Origin: CAYHPY01 sp964358485
Lineage (GTDB): Bacteria; Elusimicrobiota; Elusimicrobia; UBA1565; UBA9628
Assembly (NCBI GenBank): GCA_964358485.1
Contig: CAYHPY010000055.1
Span: 1-23,182 of the forward strand
Direction: 5' to 3'
DNA length: 23,182 nt
The notes below the pieces were generated by a model. It was not told the origin of the DNA. It ran no database searches and saw only the letters and a list, made by a program, of their open reading frames with translations. Positions 1 through 6,315 of the stretch are shown one piece after another. Positions within the stretch are counted from its first letter, which is position 1, and each line of letters opens with the position of its first letter. Position numbers and translations under genes: made by a program.

Positions 1-521
1 ACCGCGCCATCGCCGACCAGGCGCGCACCATCCGCATCCCGGTGCACATGAAGGAGCTCATCTCCAAGCTCACCAAGGTCGGCCGCCGCTACCGGCAGGA
101 GTACGGCCGGGATCCGACGCTGGAGGAGTACACGCGCTCGCTGCACATCTCGATGGACAAGGTCAAAAACGTCCTCAAGATCATGCAGGAGCCGGTGTCT
201 TTGGCCACGCCCATCGGCGAGGACGAGGATTCCTATCTCGAGGACTTTATCGAGGACAAGACGAGCCTGGCCCCCTCCCATTCGGCGACGACCTTCCTGC
301 GCCGGGGAGAGGTGGAAAAGGTGCTTTCGACCTTGACCGACCGCGAAGCCAAGATCATCAAGCTCCGCTTCGGGATCGACTCGGGCTATCCCAGGACCCT
401 GGAGGAAGTCGGCCGCATCTTCCGGGTCACCCGGGAACGGGTCCGGCAGATCGAGGCCAAGGCGATCCGCAAGCTCCGCCATCCTTCGCGGAGCAAGTCG
501 CTTCGGGACTACCTGGAATGA
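1..521 (+). CDS. rpoD: RNA polymerase primary sigma factor (RpoD/sigma-70), 3' part
   Basis: This is the C-terminal 172 residues of a primary sigma factor; the start lies before the window and the first whole codon is at base 3. The opening residues 'RTIRIPVHM' are the classic end of region 2.4, the part that reads the -10 element. Region 3 follows with 'RDPTLEEYTRSL' and 'EPVSLATPIGEDEDS', and region 4 ends in the -35-binding helix-turn-helix 'TLEEVGRIFRVTRERVRQIE' followed by 'AKAIRKLRHPSRSKSLRDYL'. The fit to group 1 sigma factors is close along the whole visible length and nothing looks damaged. Its TGA stop overlaps the ATG of the next gene (ATGA at 518-521), so the two are probably translationally coupled. 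A group 2 paralogue cannot be excluded without the N-terminal half. Confidence 0.93.
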   Translation, partial: RAIADQARTIRIPVHMKELISKLTKVGRRYRQEYGRDPTLEEYTRSLHISMDKVKNVLKIMQEPVSLATPIGEDEDSYLEDFIEDKTSLAPSHSATTFLRRGEVEKVLSTLTDREAKIIKLRFGIDSGYPRTLEEVGRIFRVTRERVRQIEAKAIRKLRHPSRSKSLRDYLE

Positions 522-823
522 AAAGGGGACGGCGGCTCCACCGGTTCATCGAGAACCTGGTGATCGGGCTGGCCGTCCTATTGTTCGGGGCGATCGTCTA
601 CGAAGGCATCCGGCGCCTGCCGGGCCCTTCCGCGCCGGCGGCGCCCTCCCGGCCCTCGGGGCCCCCGCCCTTGGAGAGTTCTCTTCCGGGGGCGGCGCCG
701 TTCGGGATGTCGCGCACGATGCCCGCGCCGGCCTCCCTGCCGGCCATCCATTTGTCGGGGTCCGAGCGGCGGCGGTCCAAGCCGGTCGAAGTCCCGGCCC
801 CCGGAAAGGCTTCTAAGCCTTAG
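518..823 (+). CDS. Small single-pass, proline-rich membrane protein, unknown function
   Basis: A 101-residue protein I do not recognise. It has a basic N-terminus ('MKRGRRLHR'), one hydrophobic helix at about residues 12-28 ('ENLVIGLAVLLFGAIVY'), and then a low-complexity tail rich in Pro, Ala and Ser. This suggests a bitopic inner-membrane protein, basic end in the cytoplasm and disordered tail outside. It starts inside the rpoD stop codon (ATGA), so it is likely translated from the rpoD message. Its last 11 bases overlap the end of the convergent gene on the other strand. The ATGA coupling and the charge/helix pattern favour a real gene. The composition-biased tail gives no family signal, so no function is proposed. 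Confidence 0.6.
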   Translation: MKRGRRLHRFIENLVIGLAVLLFGAIVYEGIRRLPGPSAPAAPSRPSGPPPLESSLPGAAPFGMSRTMPAPASLPAIHLSGSERRRSKPVEVPAPGKASKP

Positions 824-1490
824 GCCTTTTGAGAAGGTCGCGGAGGATTTCGGCGGCGATGTCCCGCCCGCCGAGGCCGAAGGCCAGGGCCAGCGCCAAG
901 CCCGCCGAGGCGAGCACGATCTGGACGGCCGAGGAGATCAGCGCCGTGTGCAGTCCCAACTGCTCCATGGCCGTGATGGAGGCAAACACCAGCACTCCCC
1001 CGTAAATCAGCTTGGCCAGGGCCTCTCCCCCGCGGACGTTGTTGGCCGTCGAGGCGCCGGACACCACCTCCGACAGGAACCTTCCGAAGAGCAGTCCTCC
1101 GAAGAGAATCAGGATTCCCGAGATCAGCCGGGGGAGAAACATCAAAAACCGCTCCAGCAGTTCCGAGACCGCCGTCATGTTCACCGCGTTGGCCGCCGAA
1201 ACGATGAAGATGAACAGCACGAACCAGTACACCAGGAAGGAAAGGCCGTAGGCCGGGGATTGCCCCATGCCCAGCCGAGCCAGCACCTCGTTGATTCCGA
1301 CCTTGCTGGTGTAGTCGTCCAGCCGCGCCTTGGCCAGGACGCCCTCCACCGCGGTGCGAAGCAGGCGCGCGGTCAGCATCCCGGCCAGGATCAGGAGAAA
1401 GGCCGCGGCCAGGTTGGGGAGGTAAGAGTACACCCGGTCGGCGGTGCTGACGAACGGTCCGGCGACCAGGTCCAAGACCCCGTGGTTCAT
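813..1490 (-). CDS. Mechanosensitive-channel-type 'conserved TM helix' membrane protein
   Basis: A 225-residue integral membrane protein with about five hydrophobic helices (near residues 24-44, 82-102, 119-139, 160-178 and 183-206). Helices 1 and 3 follow similar proline-led segments ('LPNLAAAFLLILAGMLTARL' and 'LPRLISGILILFGGLLFGRF'), the repeated pattern of the TM_helix family related to small-conductance mechanosensitive channels. The C-terminal 'LALALAFGLGGRDIAAEIL' also matches the pore-lining end seen in that group. There is no downstream MscS beta domain or cytoplasmic cage, so it is a compact relative rather than a full MscS channel. It is convergent with the small membrane protein (11 bp overlap) and divergent from the ligase-like gene. 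A GGAG only 1 nt from the ATG makes the exact start uncertain; a TTG five codons in is an alternative. Confidence 0.82.
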   Translation of the reverse strand: MNHGVLDLVAGPFVSTADRVYSYLPNLAAAFLLILAGMLTARLLRTAVEGVLAKARLDDYTSKVGINEVLARLGMGQSPAYGLSFLVYWFVLFIFIVSAANAVNMTAVSELLERFLMFLPRLISGILILFGGLLFGRFLSEVVSGASTANNVRGGEALAKLIYGGVLVFASITAMEQLGLHTALISSAVQIVLASAGLALALAFGLGGRDIAAEILRDLLKRPKA

Positions 1491-1528
1491 GCTCCAACGA
1501 TCGTAGCAAATATTGTATTTATGAGTTC
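1491..1528. promoter_or_regulatory. Short AT-rich divergent intergenic region, possible promoters
   Basis: Only 38 bp separate the starts of two divergent genes, so any promoters must lie here or inside the coding ends. The stretch is clearly AT-rich against its surroundings. On the minus strand a TACAAT (bases 1517 to 1512) matches the sigma-70 -10 box at 5 of 6 positions, but I see no good -35 at the usual distance. No convincing plus-strand promoter is visible. Confidence 0.3.
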
Positions 1529-3319
1529 TTGCCTCCCCCGACCCCCCCGCCGTCGCCTCTCGCTCTGCGATCGGCCCTCTTTCTCTCCGCCGCCGCCCCG
1601 CTGATCTTTTCGAATGCGGTCGTCGCGGTTTTCACCTTGCCCAAACTGGCCGTCCTTTCCGGCGCGGCGCTGCTGGCGGGGGCTTCGGGCCTCTGGGGCC
1701 TGCGTTCCCCGGCCGGCGTTTTTCGGGGAACGCCCTTGGACCCGGCGCTGGCCGCGGCCGCGGCCAGCTTATTGGTTTCAACCATATTCTCATGGGATCC
1801 CCGGTTGAGCATTTTGGGAATGTACAACTACTACGCCTACGGGCTTTGGGGGCTCGGGCTGGTGGCGTCGATTTATTGCGCGGCGGCCTCGATCGGGGAG
1901 GCAGAGCGGGAAAACTTGTTGAAATTCGCGGCCTTCGGCGCGGCCCTTTCCGGGCTTTACGCGGTTCTTCAGGTCCAGGGCGTCGAGCCTTTCCCCCAGG
2001 TGGGGCAGGTTTTGACCGGCCGGCGGGCGATCTCGACCCAGGGCAGCCCGGTCTCCCTGGGGGCCTATCTCGCCCTGTTTTTTCCGCTGGCGGCCCACTG
2101 GGCTGGAAAGCCGGGCGGCCGCTTCCTGGGCTGGGCCGGGGTCGTTCTTCTCGGGGGCGGCCTGCTGGCCTCGGGGTCGAGGGCCGCGTGGCTCAGCGCG
2201 GGCGCGGGCGCGGCGGTGGCGCTCTTGGGCTCCGGGCCGTGGGGCCTGGGCGGCAAGATCTCCGCCCGGAAATTGGGCTTGGCCGCCGCGATCCTCTTGG
2301 CCTCCGGGACGGGGATCGCGGTTCGCCTCTCCGGAAGAACGCAAGCCGCCGGGGTGGATTCGGCGCGGTTGGAGGTCTGGAAAATCGCTTGGAACTGCTT
2401 CCGGGACAATCCCTGGATTGGAATCGGGCCGGACGCCTTCGAGCTGTATTTCAGGAAAGCCAAAACCCCGGCCTACATTCAAGCCGCGACGGCCGTGGAG
2501 TATCAGGCTCACGCCCATAACGACATTCTTGAGGCATTGACGACCACCGGCGCCTTGGGGGGGGCGGCCTACGCCCTGCTCCTTTATATGGTGATTAAAG
2601 CCGGTATGGCCGCATGGTCCGATCCCGCGCGCAGATCCCGGTCGGCGGCGCTGGCGGGAGGACTTCTGGCGTTGTTCATCAACATGAAATTCAATCCCAT
2701 CCCCCTCGAGGTTTTGGCGGCCGGGGCGTTATTGGCGGGGGCGCTGGCCCCGGCCAGGGGAACGGCCGGCCGGCTCCGCGAAATCGCTTCCGCCGCCGTT
2801 TTAGCGGCGTTCGGGCTGGCCGCGGCCTCGGGGGCCTGGGTCTTGGTCCGGGCCGACGCCCAGGTCAAGGATGCCCAACGGTTAAAGGCCTCGGGGCGGC
2901 CGGAATTGGCGCAACGGCGGTTGGAGGCGGCCTTGGCCTTGCGCCCCTGCGAGTTGGCTTACTCCGTGGAATACGCCAATTTTCTCCACGCCCGCGCGGC
3001 CTCCATTTCCGAGCCCGCGGTCCGTCTTCAATTGCTCGACCTGGGGGCCGCCGCCGCGGAGAAAGCGGCGGCCTGCCATCCGGCTTCTCCGATCGCCCGT
3101 TACGCGCTGGGGGTTTGCGCGCTTTTCCAGGCCCAAGCCGGGCGGCCGGAACGCTTGAGCGCGGCCGAAATGGAACTGGACCGCGCCCTGGAATTGGATC
3201 CGCTTTTTGTCCCGATTCTGCGGGCGCGGGCCCGCGCCGCGCTGGTTCGGGGGGACAACGCTCTTTTCTCGGCGTTGGAGGAAAAAAGCCGCTCGCTGGA
3301 AGGGCTTTCCCGACGGTAG
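1529..3319 (+). CDS. O-antigen ligase/polymerase-like membrane protein with C-terminal TPR-like tail
   Basis: A 596-residue protein. Residues 1 to about 440 form a string of hydrophobic helices of the WaaL/Wzy type (O-antigen ligase domain), which moves lipid-linked glycans at the periplasmic face of the inner membrane. Family landmarks are present: Arg218 in 'GSRAAWLS', Arg280 in 'ARLEVWKIAW', 'DNPWIGIGPDAF', and the His-rich loop 'HAHNDILEALTTTGALGG' (His328, His330). From about residue 444 there is a soluble helical region with TPR-like periodicity ('AQRRLEAALALRP', 'AEMELDRALELDPLF'), an extension beyond the usual 400-450 residues that is common in Wzy_C-type proteins. Whether it ligates O-antigen to lipid A-core, polymerises a glycan, or glycosylates proteins cannot be told from sequence. 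The start is weak: TTG with no clear Shine-Dalgarno. An ATG at 1521 would be in frame only if the C7 run at 1542-1548 had one more base. Confidence 0.85.
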   Translation: MPPPTPPPSPLALRSALFLSAAAPLIFSNAVVAVFTLPKLAVLSGAALLAGASGLWGLRSPAGVFRGTPLDPALAAAAASLLVSTIFSWDPRLSILGMYNYYAYGLWGLGLVASIYCAAASIGEAERENLLKFAAFGAALSGLYAVLQVQGVEPFPQVGQVLTGRRAISTQGSPVSLGAYLALFFPLAAHWAGKPGGRFLGWAGVVLLGGGLLASGSRAAWLSAGAGAAVALLGSGPWGLGGKISARKLGLAAAILLASGTGIAVRLSGRTQAAGVDSARLEVWKIAWNCFRDNPWIGIGPDAFELYFRKAKTPAYIQAATAVEYQAHAHNDILEALTTTGALGGAAYALLLYMVIKAGMAAWSDPARRSRSAALAGGLLALFINMKFNPIPLEVLAAGALLAGALAPARGTAGRLREIASAAVLAAFGLAAASGAWVLVRADAQVKDAQRLKASGRPELAQRRLEAALALRPCELAYSVEYANFLHARAASISEPAVRLQLLDLGAAAAEKAAACHPASPIARYALGVCALFQAQAGRPERLSAAEMELDRALELDPLFVPILRARARAALVRGDNALFSALEEKSRSLEGLSRR

Positions 3320-3330
3320 GCGTGCTTGAA

Positions 3331-3352
3331 AATGGTGACCTTAATCACCATT
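3331..3352. promoter_or_regulatory. Perfect 8-bp inverted repeat, candidate operator
   Basis: AATGGTGA (3331-3338), a 6-nt centre CCTTAA, then TCACCATT (3345-3352): the arms are exact reverse complements. The right arm shares two bases with the -35 box at 3351-3356. No T-run follows, so it does not look like an intrinsic terminator for the upstream gene. Position and symmetry suit a dimeric regulator acting on the promoter; no regulator is identified. Confidence 0.5.
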
Positions 3353-3379
3353 GACACCCCATGGGTCTTCTGCTACACT
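3351..3379 (+). promoter_or_regulatory. Sigma-70 promoter with extended -10 for the surface-protein operon
   Basis: A perfect -35 TTGACA (3351-3356), a 17-bp spacer and a -10 TACACT (3374-3379, 4 of 6 matches) preceded by TG at 3371-3372, making an extended -10. Transcription would begin near 3386, leaving a leader of about 28 nt before the ATG at 3414. This also shows that a TTG at 3351, which would lengthen the FecR-domain ORF, is part of the promoter and not the start codon. Confidence 0.72.
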
Positions 3380-3413
3380 TGTCGAAACTCAGCACCCGTT
3401 CGTTTCGGAAATA

Positions 3414-5000
3414 ATGTTTTCCGCGCTTCTCACTGCCGAGAGAGAAAGGCCGCGGCTACGCGATATTTCGCGAGCCGTGGCCTTGTCTGTATTGTTGGTC
3501 CTCATGTCGCCGTTCGGGGCCTACGCGGCGACGCTCACCGCCGCCAACGGGCGGATTTATTTTCTCCGCGCGGGCTCCGCGGGCTGGGGGCCGGCCCAAG
3601 CCGGGCAGGTCCTGGCGCCCGGGGATCGGGTTCGCACCGAAAGCGGCGCCCGCGCCCAAGTCACCTTTCCCGATGGGACCAAGATCGAGATCGGTCCCAA
3701 CGGTTCGTTCACCTTGCAGGAATCGGGGACCAAGGGCAGCACCCTCCAGCTTTCGATCGGGTTCCTTCGGGCCTGGGTGGCCAAGCGGGTGGATCAGCAG
3801 TTCAAAGTCCGCACGCCGACGGCGGTCTGTTCGGTCCGAGGGACCGAGTTCACCGTGGACGTCAATCCCCAGGGAGACACCCGGGTCGAGATGTTCTCCG
3901 GCCTTCTGGCCGTCGCCGACCAGAACGGCAACGAGGCCCTGGTCAAGGAAGGCCAGACCATCGGGGTGACCGGACAGGGCCTGGGCCAGGTGCAGGGCGC
4001 CGGCGCGGCCCAGGAAGGGCAGGGGCCCGAATCCAAGCGGGAGGCCTTGCGCCGCGAGGTCGGGCTGGGCCAGAGCAAGGAGGACGTGCAGGCGGCCGCG
4101 GCCTTGGAACAGAAGAACGCCGTCTATCAGCAGGGCAAGGCCATCATCGACGTCAACGGCAACCGCGTCCGCATCGAGGAGTACATCGTGCGGCCCGAGC
4201 CGGATCAATTCAAGCTGGTGGTCTTAAACGAGCGCCTGGACCGGTTCGACTACTTCTACTACAAGGGGACGTTCAACACCAAGCTTCCGGACGACCTCTC
4301 GACGGCCCTGCGCCAGCTCCCGGGCTGCATCGGGACGGCCTGCCAGTATTTCCTCACGGGTTACGAGACGGCCCGCTCCAACACCACCGACAACATGATG
4401 GAGATCGCCACCGGCGGCCATCAAGTGGACGTCAACAACAACGGGGTCGCGGCCGACAAGGTGGAAGCGGCCTACGACCCGGGGACCGACCGCTTCCTCG
4501 CCTTGGCCGTGCCCAATCCCGGGGGCGTGGGAAACGAAAAATTCTACAAGACCCTTTTCAATTCGAACACGCTGACCTTCAACGGCGTCATGCATTCCCA
4601 GTGGCGCTCGGCCCTGGGTGGAGGGGCCGACATCGGCAACATGAAGTCCGCCGCCTCGGGGGGGCACGTCACCTTCACCAACGTGACCAGCGTGGTCCGG
4701 CCCCCGTTCTGCGGGCCGCCCAACTGCACCCAGTTGGAGGCCGGCCTCATGCACGACACGGTTTACGCGGAAAGCGCGGACGGCAAGATTTGGGAGAAAT
4801 ACGAGAGCTATATCATCTCCGATGAGGGGAAAATCGCCAAGCAATCGGATTTCTTCGGGATCACCAGCGGGAGCCAGTACAAACAGATTCTGCTCAACTG
4901 GAATTTTCAGATGATCGTGACGGCGTCCGAGTTCAACGGGCGCAAGATCGACCTTGCCGTCGAGCCGAAGATTTTCATACAGTCGGGTTTGATTCCGTAA
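3414..5000 (+). CDS. Secreted FecR-domain protein with long unassigned C-terminal region
   Basis: A 528-residue exported protein starting at ATG 3414. The in-frame extension to 3351 is rejected because it contains the promoter. A signal peptide with an Arg-rich front and hydrophobic core ends near residue 38 ('MSPFGAYA' then 'ATLTAANG'). Residues about 39-185 are a FecR-type domain: 'LAPGDRVRTESGARAQVTFP', 'TKIEIGPNGSF' and 'FKVRTPTAVCSVRGTEFTVD'. A charged, helix-prone linker follows (about 195-245). The C-terminal half is unfamiliar; it has two CxxxxC pairs (Cys305/310, Cys433/438), likely disulfides, and a D-x-N-x-N-G loop at residue 339. It has a signal peptide instead of the cytoplasmic and membrane segments of the FecR iron sensor, and no ECF sigma gene is adjacent, so envelope or surface structure is likelier than signalling. 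It is the first gene after the promoter, 40 nt before the barrel gene. GGAA at 3407-3410 is a weak ribosome site. Confidence 0.82.
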   Translation: MFSALLTAERERPRLRDISRAVALSVLLVLMSPFGAYAATLTAANGRIYFLRAGSAGWGPAQAGQVLAPGDRVRTESGARAQVTFPDGTKIEIGPNGSFTLQESGTKGSTLQLSIGFLRAWVAKRVDQQFKVRTPTAVCSVRGTEFTVDVNPQGDTRVEMFSGLLAVADQNGNEALVKEGQTIGVTGQGLGQVQGAGAAQEGQGPESKREALRREVGLGQSKEDVQAAAALEQKNAVYQQGKAIIDVNGNRVRIEEYIVRPEPDQFKLVVLNERLDRFDYFYYKGTFNTKLPDDLSTALRQLPGCIGTACQYFLTGYETARSNTTDNMMEIATGGHQVDVNNNGVAADKVEAAYDPGTDRFLALAVPNPGGVGNEKFYKTLFNSNTLTFNGVMHSQWRSALGGGADIGNMKSAASGGHVTFTNVTSVVRPPFCGPPNCTQLEAGLMHDTVYAESADGKIWEKYESYIISDEGKIAKQSDFFGITSGSQYKQILLNWNFQMIVTASEFNGRKIDLAVEPKIFIQSGLIP

Positions 5001-5029
5001 AGCGCCGTTCGCCGGACGAAAGCCGCGCC

Positions 5030-5033
5030 GAGG
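5030..5033 (+). promoter_or_regulatory. Shine-Dalgarno supporting the TTG start at 5041
   Basis: GAGG sits 7 nt before TTG 5041. The codons that follow give a Lys/Arg-rich N-terminus and hydrophobic core typical of a signal peptide, so the non-ATG start is well supported. Confidence 0.6.
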
Positions 5034-5040
5034 TTCGTCT

Positions 5041-6315
5041 TTGAAAAAGCCGAGAAAAAAGTTTCGCGCCAGGAAGCTTCTGGCCGCGGGAGCGATGTTG
5101 GTGTGCTCCCGGGCCGGAGCGGTGGACGTCATCCCCGTCTACCGCGGCCACCTCATGGGCGGCCAATACTTCCTGAAAGGGACCAACGCCTCCTTGAGCG
5201 GCAACGCCGCGCTCCTGGCCGCCCCCGTGCTGGAATTCAACGAGCGCTGGTCCCTCATTCCGGTCTACGGCGGCAACTATCAGGGAACCAAGGGCGTGGC
5301 CGACGGCGTGCGGGCCGGCAGCCTTTTTCAGCAGCAGATGGACCACCGGGTCTCGTTTACCGGGATCTATTCCGTCATGGGGACGGCCTGGAAGGTCAAG
5401 CCCACCGGCGGCTACAAGCGCTACTTCCTCAAAGAGACCCGGGACGAGACCTGGGGGCGGGGGCTCTTCGACTGGGAAAAGATCAACGTGGGCTTCGAGC
5501 TGGAGAACGCCTATCGGGAGCCGTTCTCCTACCGGGCAGGCTTTGAAGCTTTCCGCATCCGCTTCCCCAATTACGAGTCCCTGGAATCCCAGGTGGGAAC
5601 CGATCCCTCGGGCAACCCCCTCGGGCGGGAGCAGGCCAGCAAGAACCCGTTGGACACCTACAATTACCAGGTTTCCCTTTCCGGGAGCCGGCCCTTCCCC
5701 TACGACAATCCCGTCGTTTCCCTGTCGGCGGCTTACAGCATCCTTTACCAGTTCTACCCGGACCAGCGGATCGTCAACCGCGCCGGGCAATTCCAGGAAA
5801 ACAAGCCTCATAAGCGGGGGGACTTCCTTAATAGCGTGTCCTTGGGGGTCGGCTACCCCAAAACTTTGGGGGCGGGCAAAGAGGCTCCGCGTCTCAACAC
5901 CTCGTTCTCCGTCACCGCCTCGCACAACGGCTCCAACCAGAACACCTTCGACGCGGCCCGGACCATGTACATCCATGATTCCTATTCCTACTACTCCTGG
6001 GGCGCCGGACCGGGCGTCAGCCTCGGCTGGGGGGACCAAAAACAGCCTTCCTCGGTGGGCCTCGGTTTTCAGTTCACCCGAACCGGGTATATCGGCCGCC
6101 AGGCCCAGAACGCCGACGGCCTCTACCTCAACCGGCACCAGGTCCAGGACCGGTACGTGACCTCCCTGGCCTACTCTTACCCGCTCGCGCCGGGTTTTAA
6201 TTTAAAGACCGCGGCCAACGCTCTTTGGGCCACCTCCAACAATTACTACGAGAAGACCTACTCCTACACCTACCGGACCGCGAATTACACAATGGGGATC
6301 ACGTATGAATATTAA
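5041..6315 (+). CDS. Outer-membrane beta-barrel protein
   Basis: A 424-residue protein with a signal peptide ('MKKPRKKFRARKLLAAGAML', cleavage near 'SRAGA'/'VDVIP'). The mature part has short alternating polar/hydrophobic strands rich in Tyr, Trp and Gly separated by Asn/Asp/Gly loops, and ends in a strand closing with an aromatic residue ('YTMGITYEY'), as outer-membrane barrels recognised by the BAM complex do. I see no POTRA domain, plug domain or TonB box, so it is not an obvious two-partner transporter or TonB receptor. The start is TTG with GAGG 7 nt upstream. Its 3' end overlaps the next gene by 11 bp, so it is probably cotranslated with the fibre-like proteins. It could be a pore, an anchor or an export channel for the exported proteins downstream; sequence alone does not decide. 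Confidence 0.75.
   Translation: MKKPRKKFRARKLLAAGAMLVCSRAGAVDVIPVYRGHLMGGQYFLKGTNASLSGNAALLAAPVLEFNERWSLIPVYGGNYQGTKGVADGVRAGSLFQQQMDHRVSFTGIYSVMGTAWKVKPTGGYKRYFLKETRDETWGRGLFDWEKINVGFELENAYREPFSYRAGFEAFRIRFPNYESLESQVGTDPSGNPLGREQASKNPLDTYNYQVSLSGSRPFPYDNPVVSLSAAYSILYQFYPDQRIVNRAGQFQENKPHKRGDFLNSVSLGVGYPKTLGAGKEAPRLNTSFSVTASHNGSNQNTFDAARTMYIHDSYSYYSWGAGPGVSLGWGDQKQPSSVGLGFQFTRTGYIGRQAQNADGLYLNRHQVQDRYVTSLAYSYPLAPGFNLKTAANALWATSNNYYEKTYSYTYRTANYTMGITYEY

Noticed and set aside
3331..3352. Inverted repeat as an intrinsic terminator for the ligase-like gene
   Set aside because: Arms are AT-mixed, only 8 bp, and no T-run follows; its overlap with the -35 box fits an operator better.
3326..4825. 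499-codon plus-strand frame overlapping the FecR gene
   Set aside because: Arg/Gly/Gln-rich shadow of the FecR-domain frame; it crosses the promoter and has no signal peptide or family motif.
3414..5000. FecR-type sigma regulator working with the sigma gene at the window start
   Set aside because: The sigma gene is a primary RpoD, not an ECF factor, and the FecR protein lacks the cytoplasmic anti-sigma and membrane segments.
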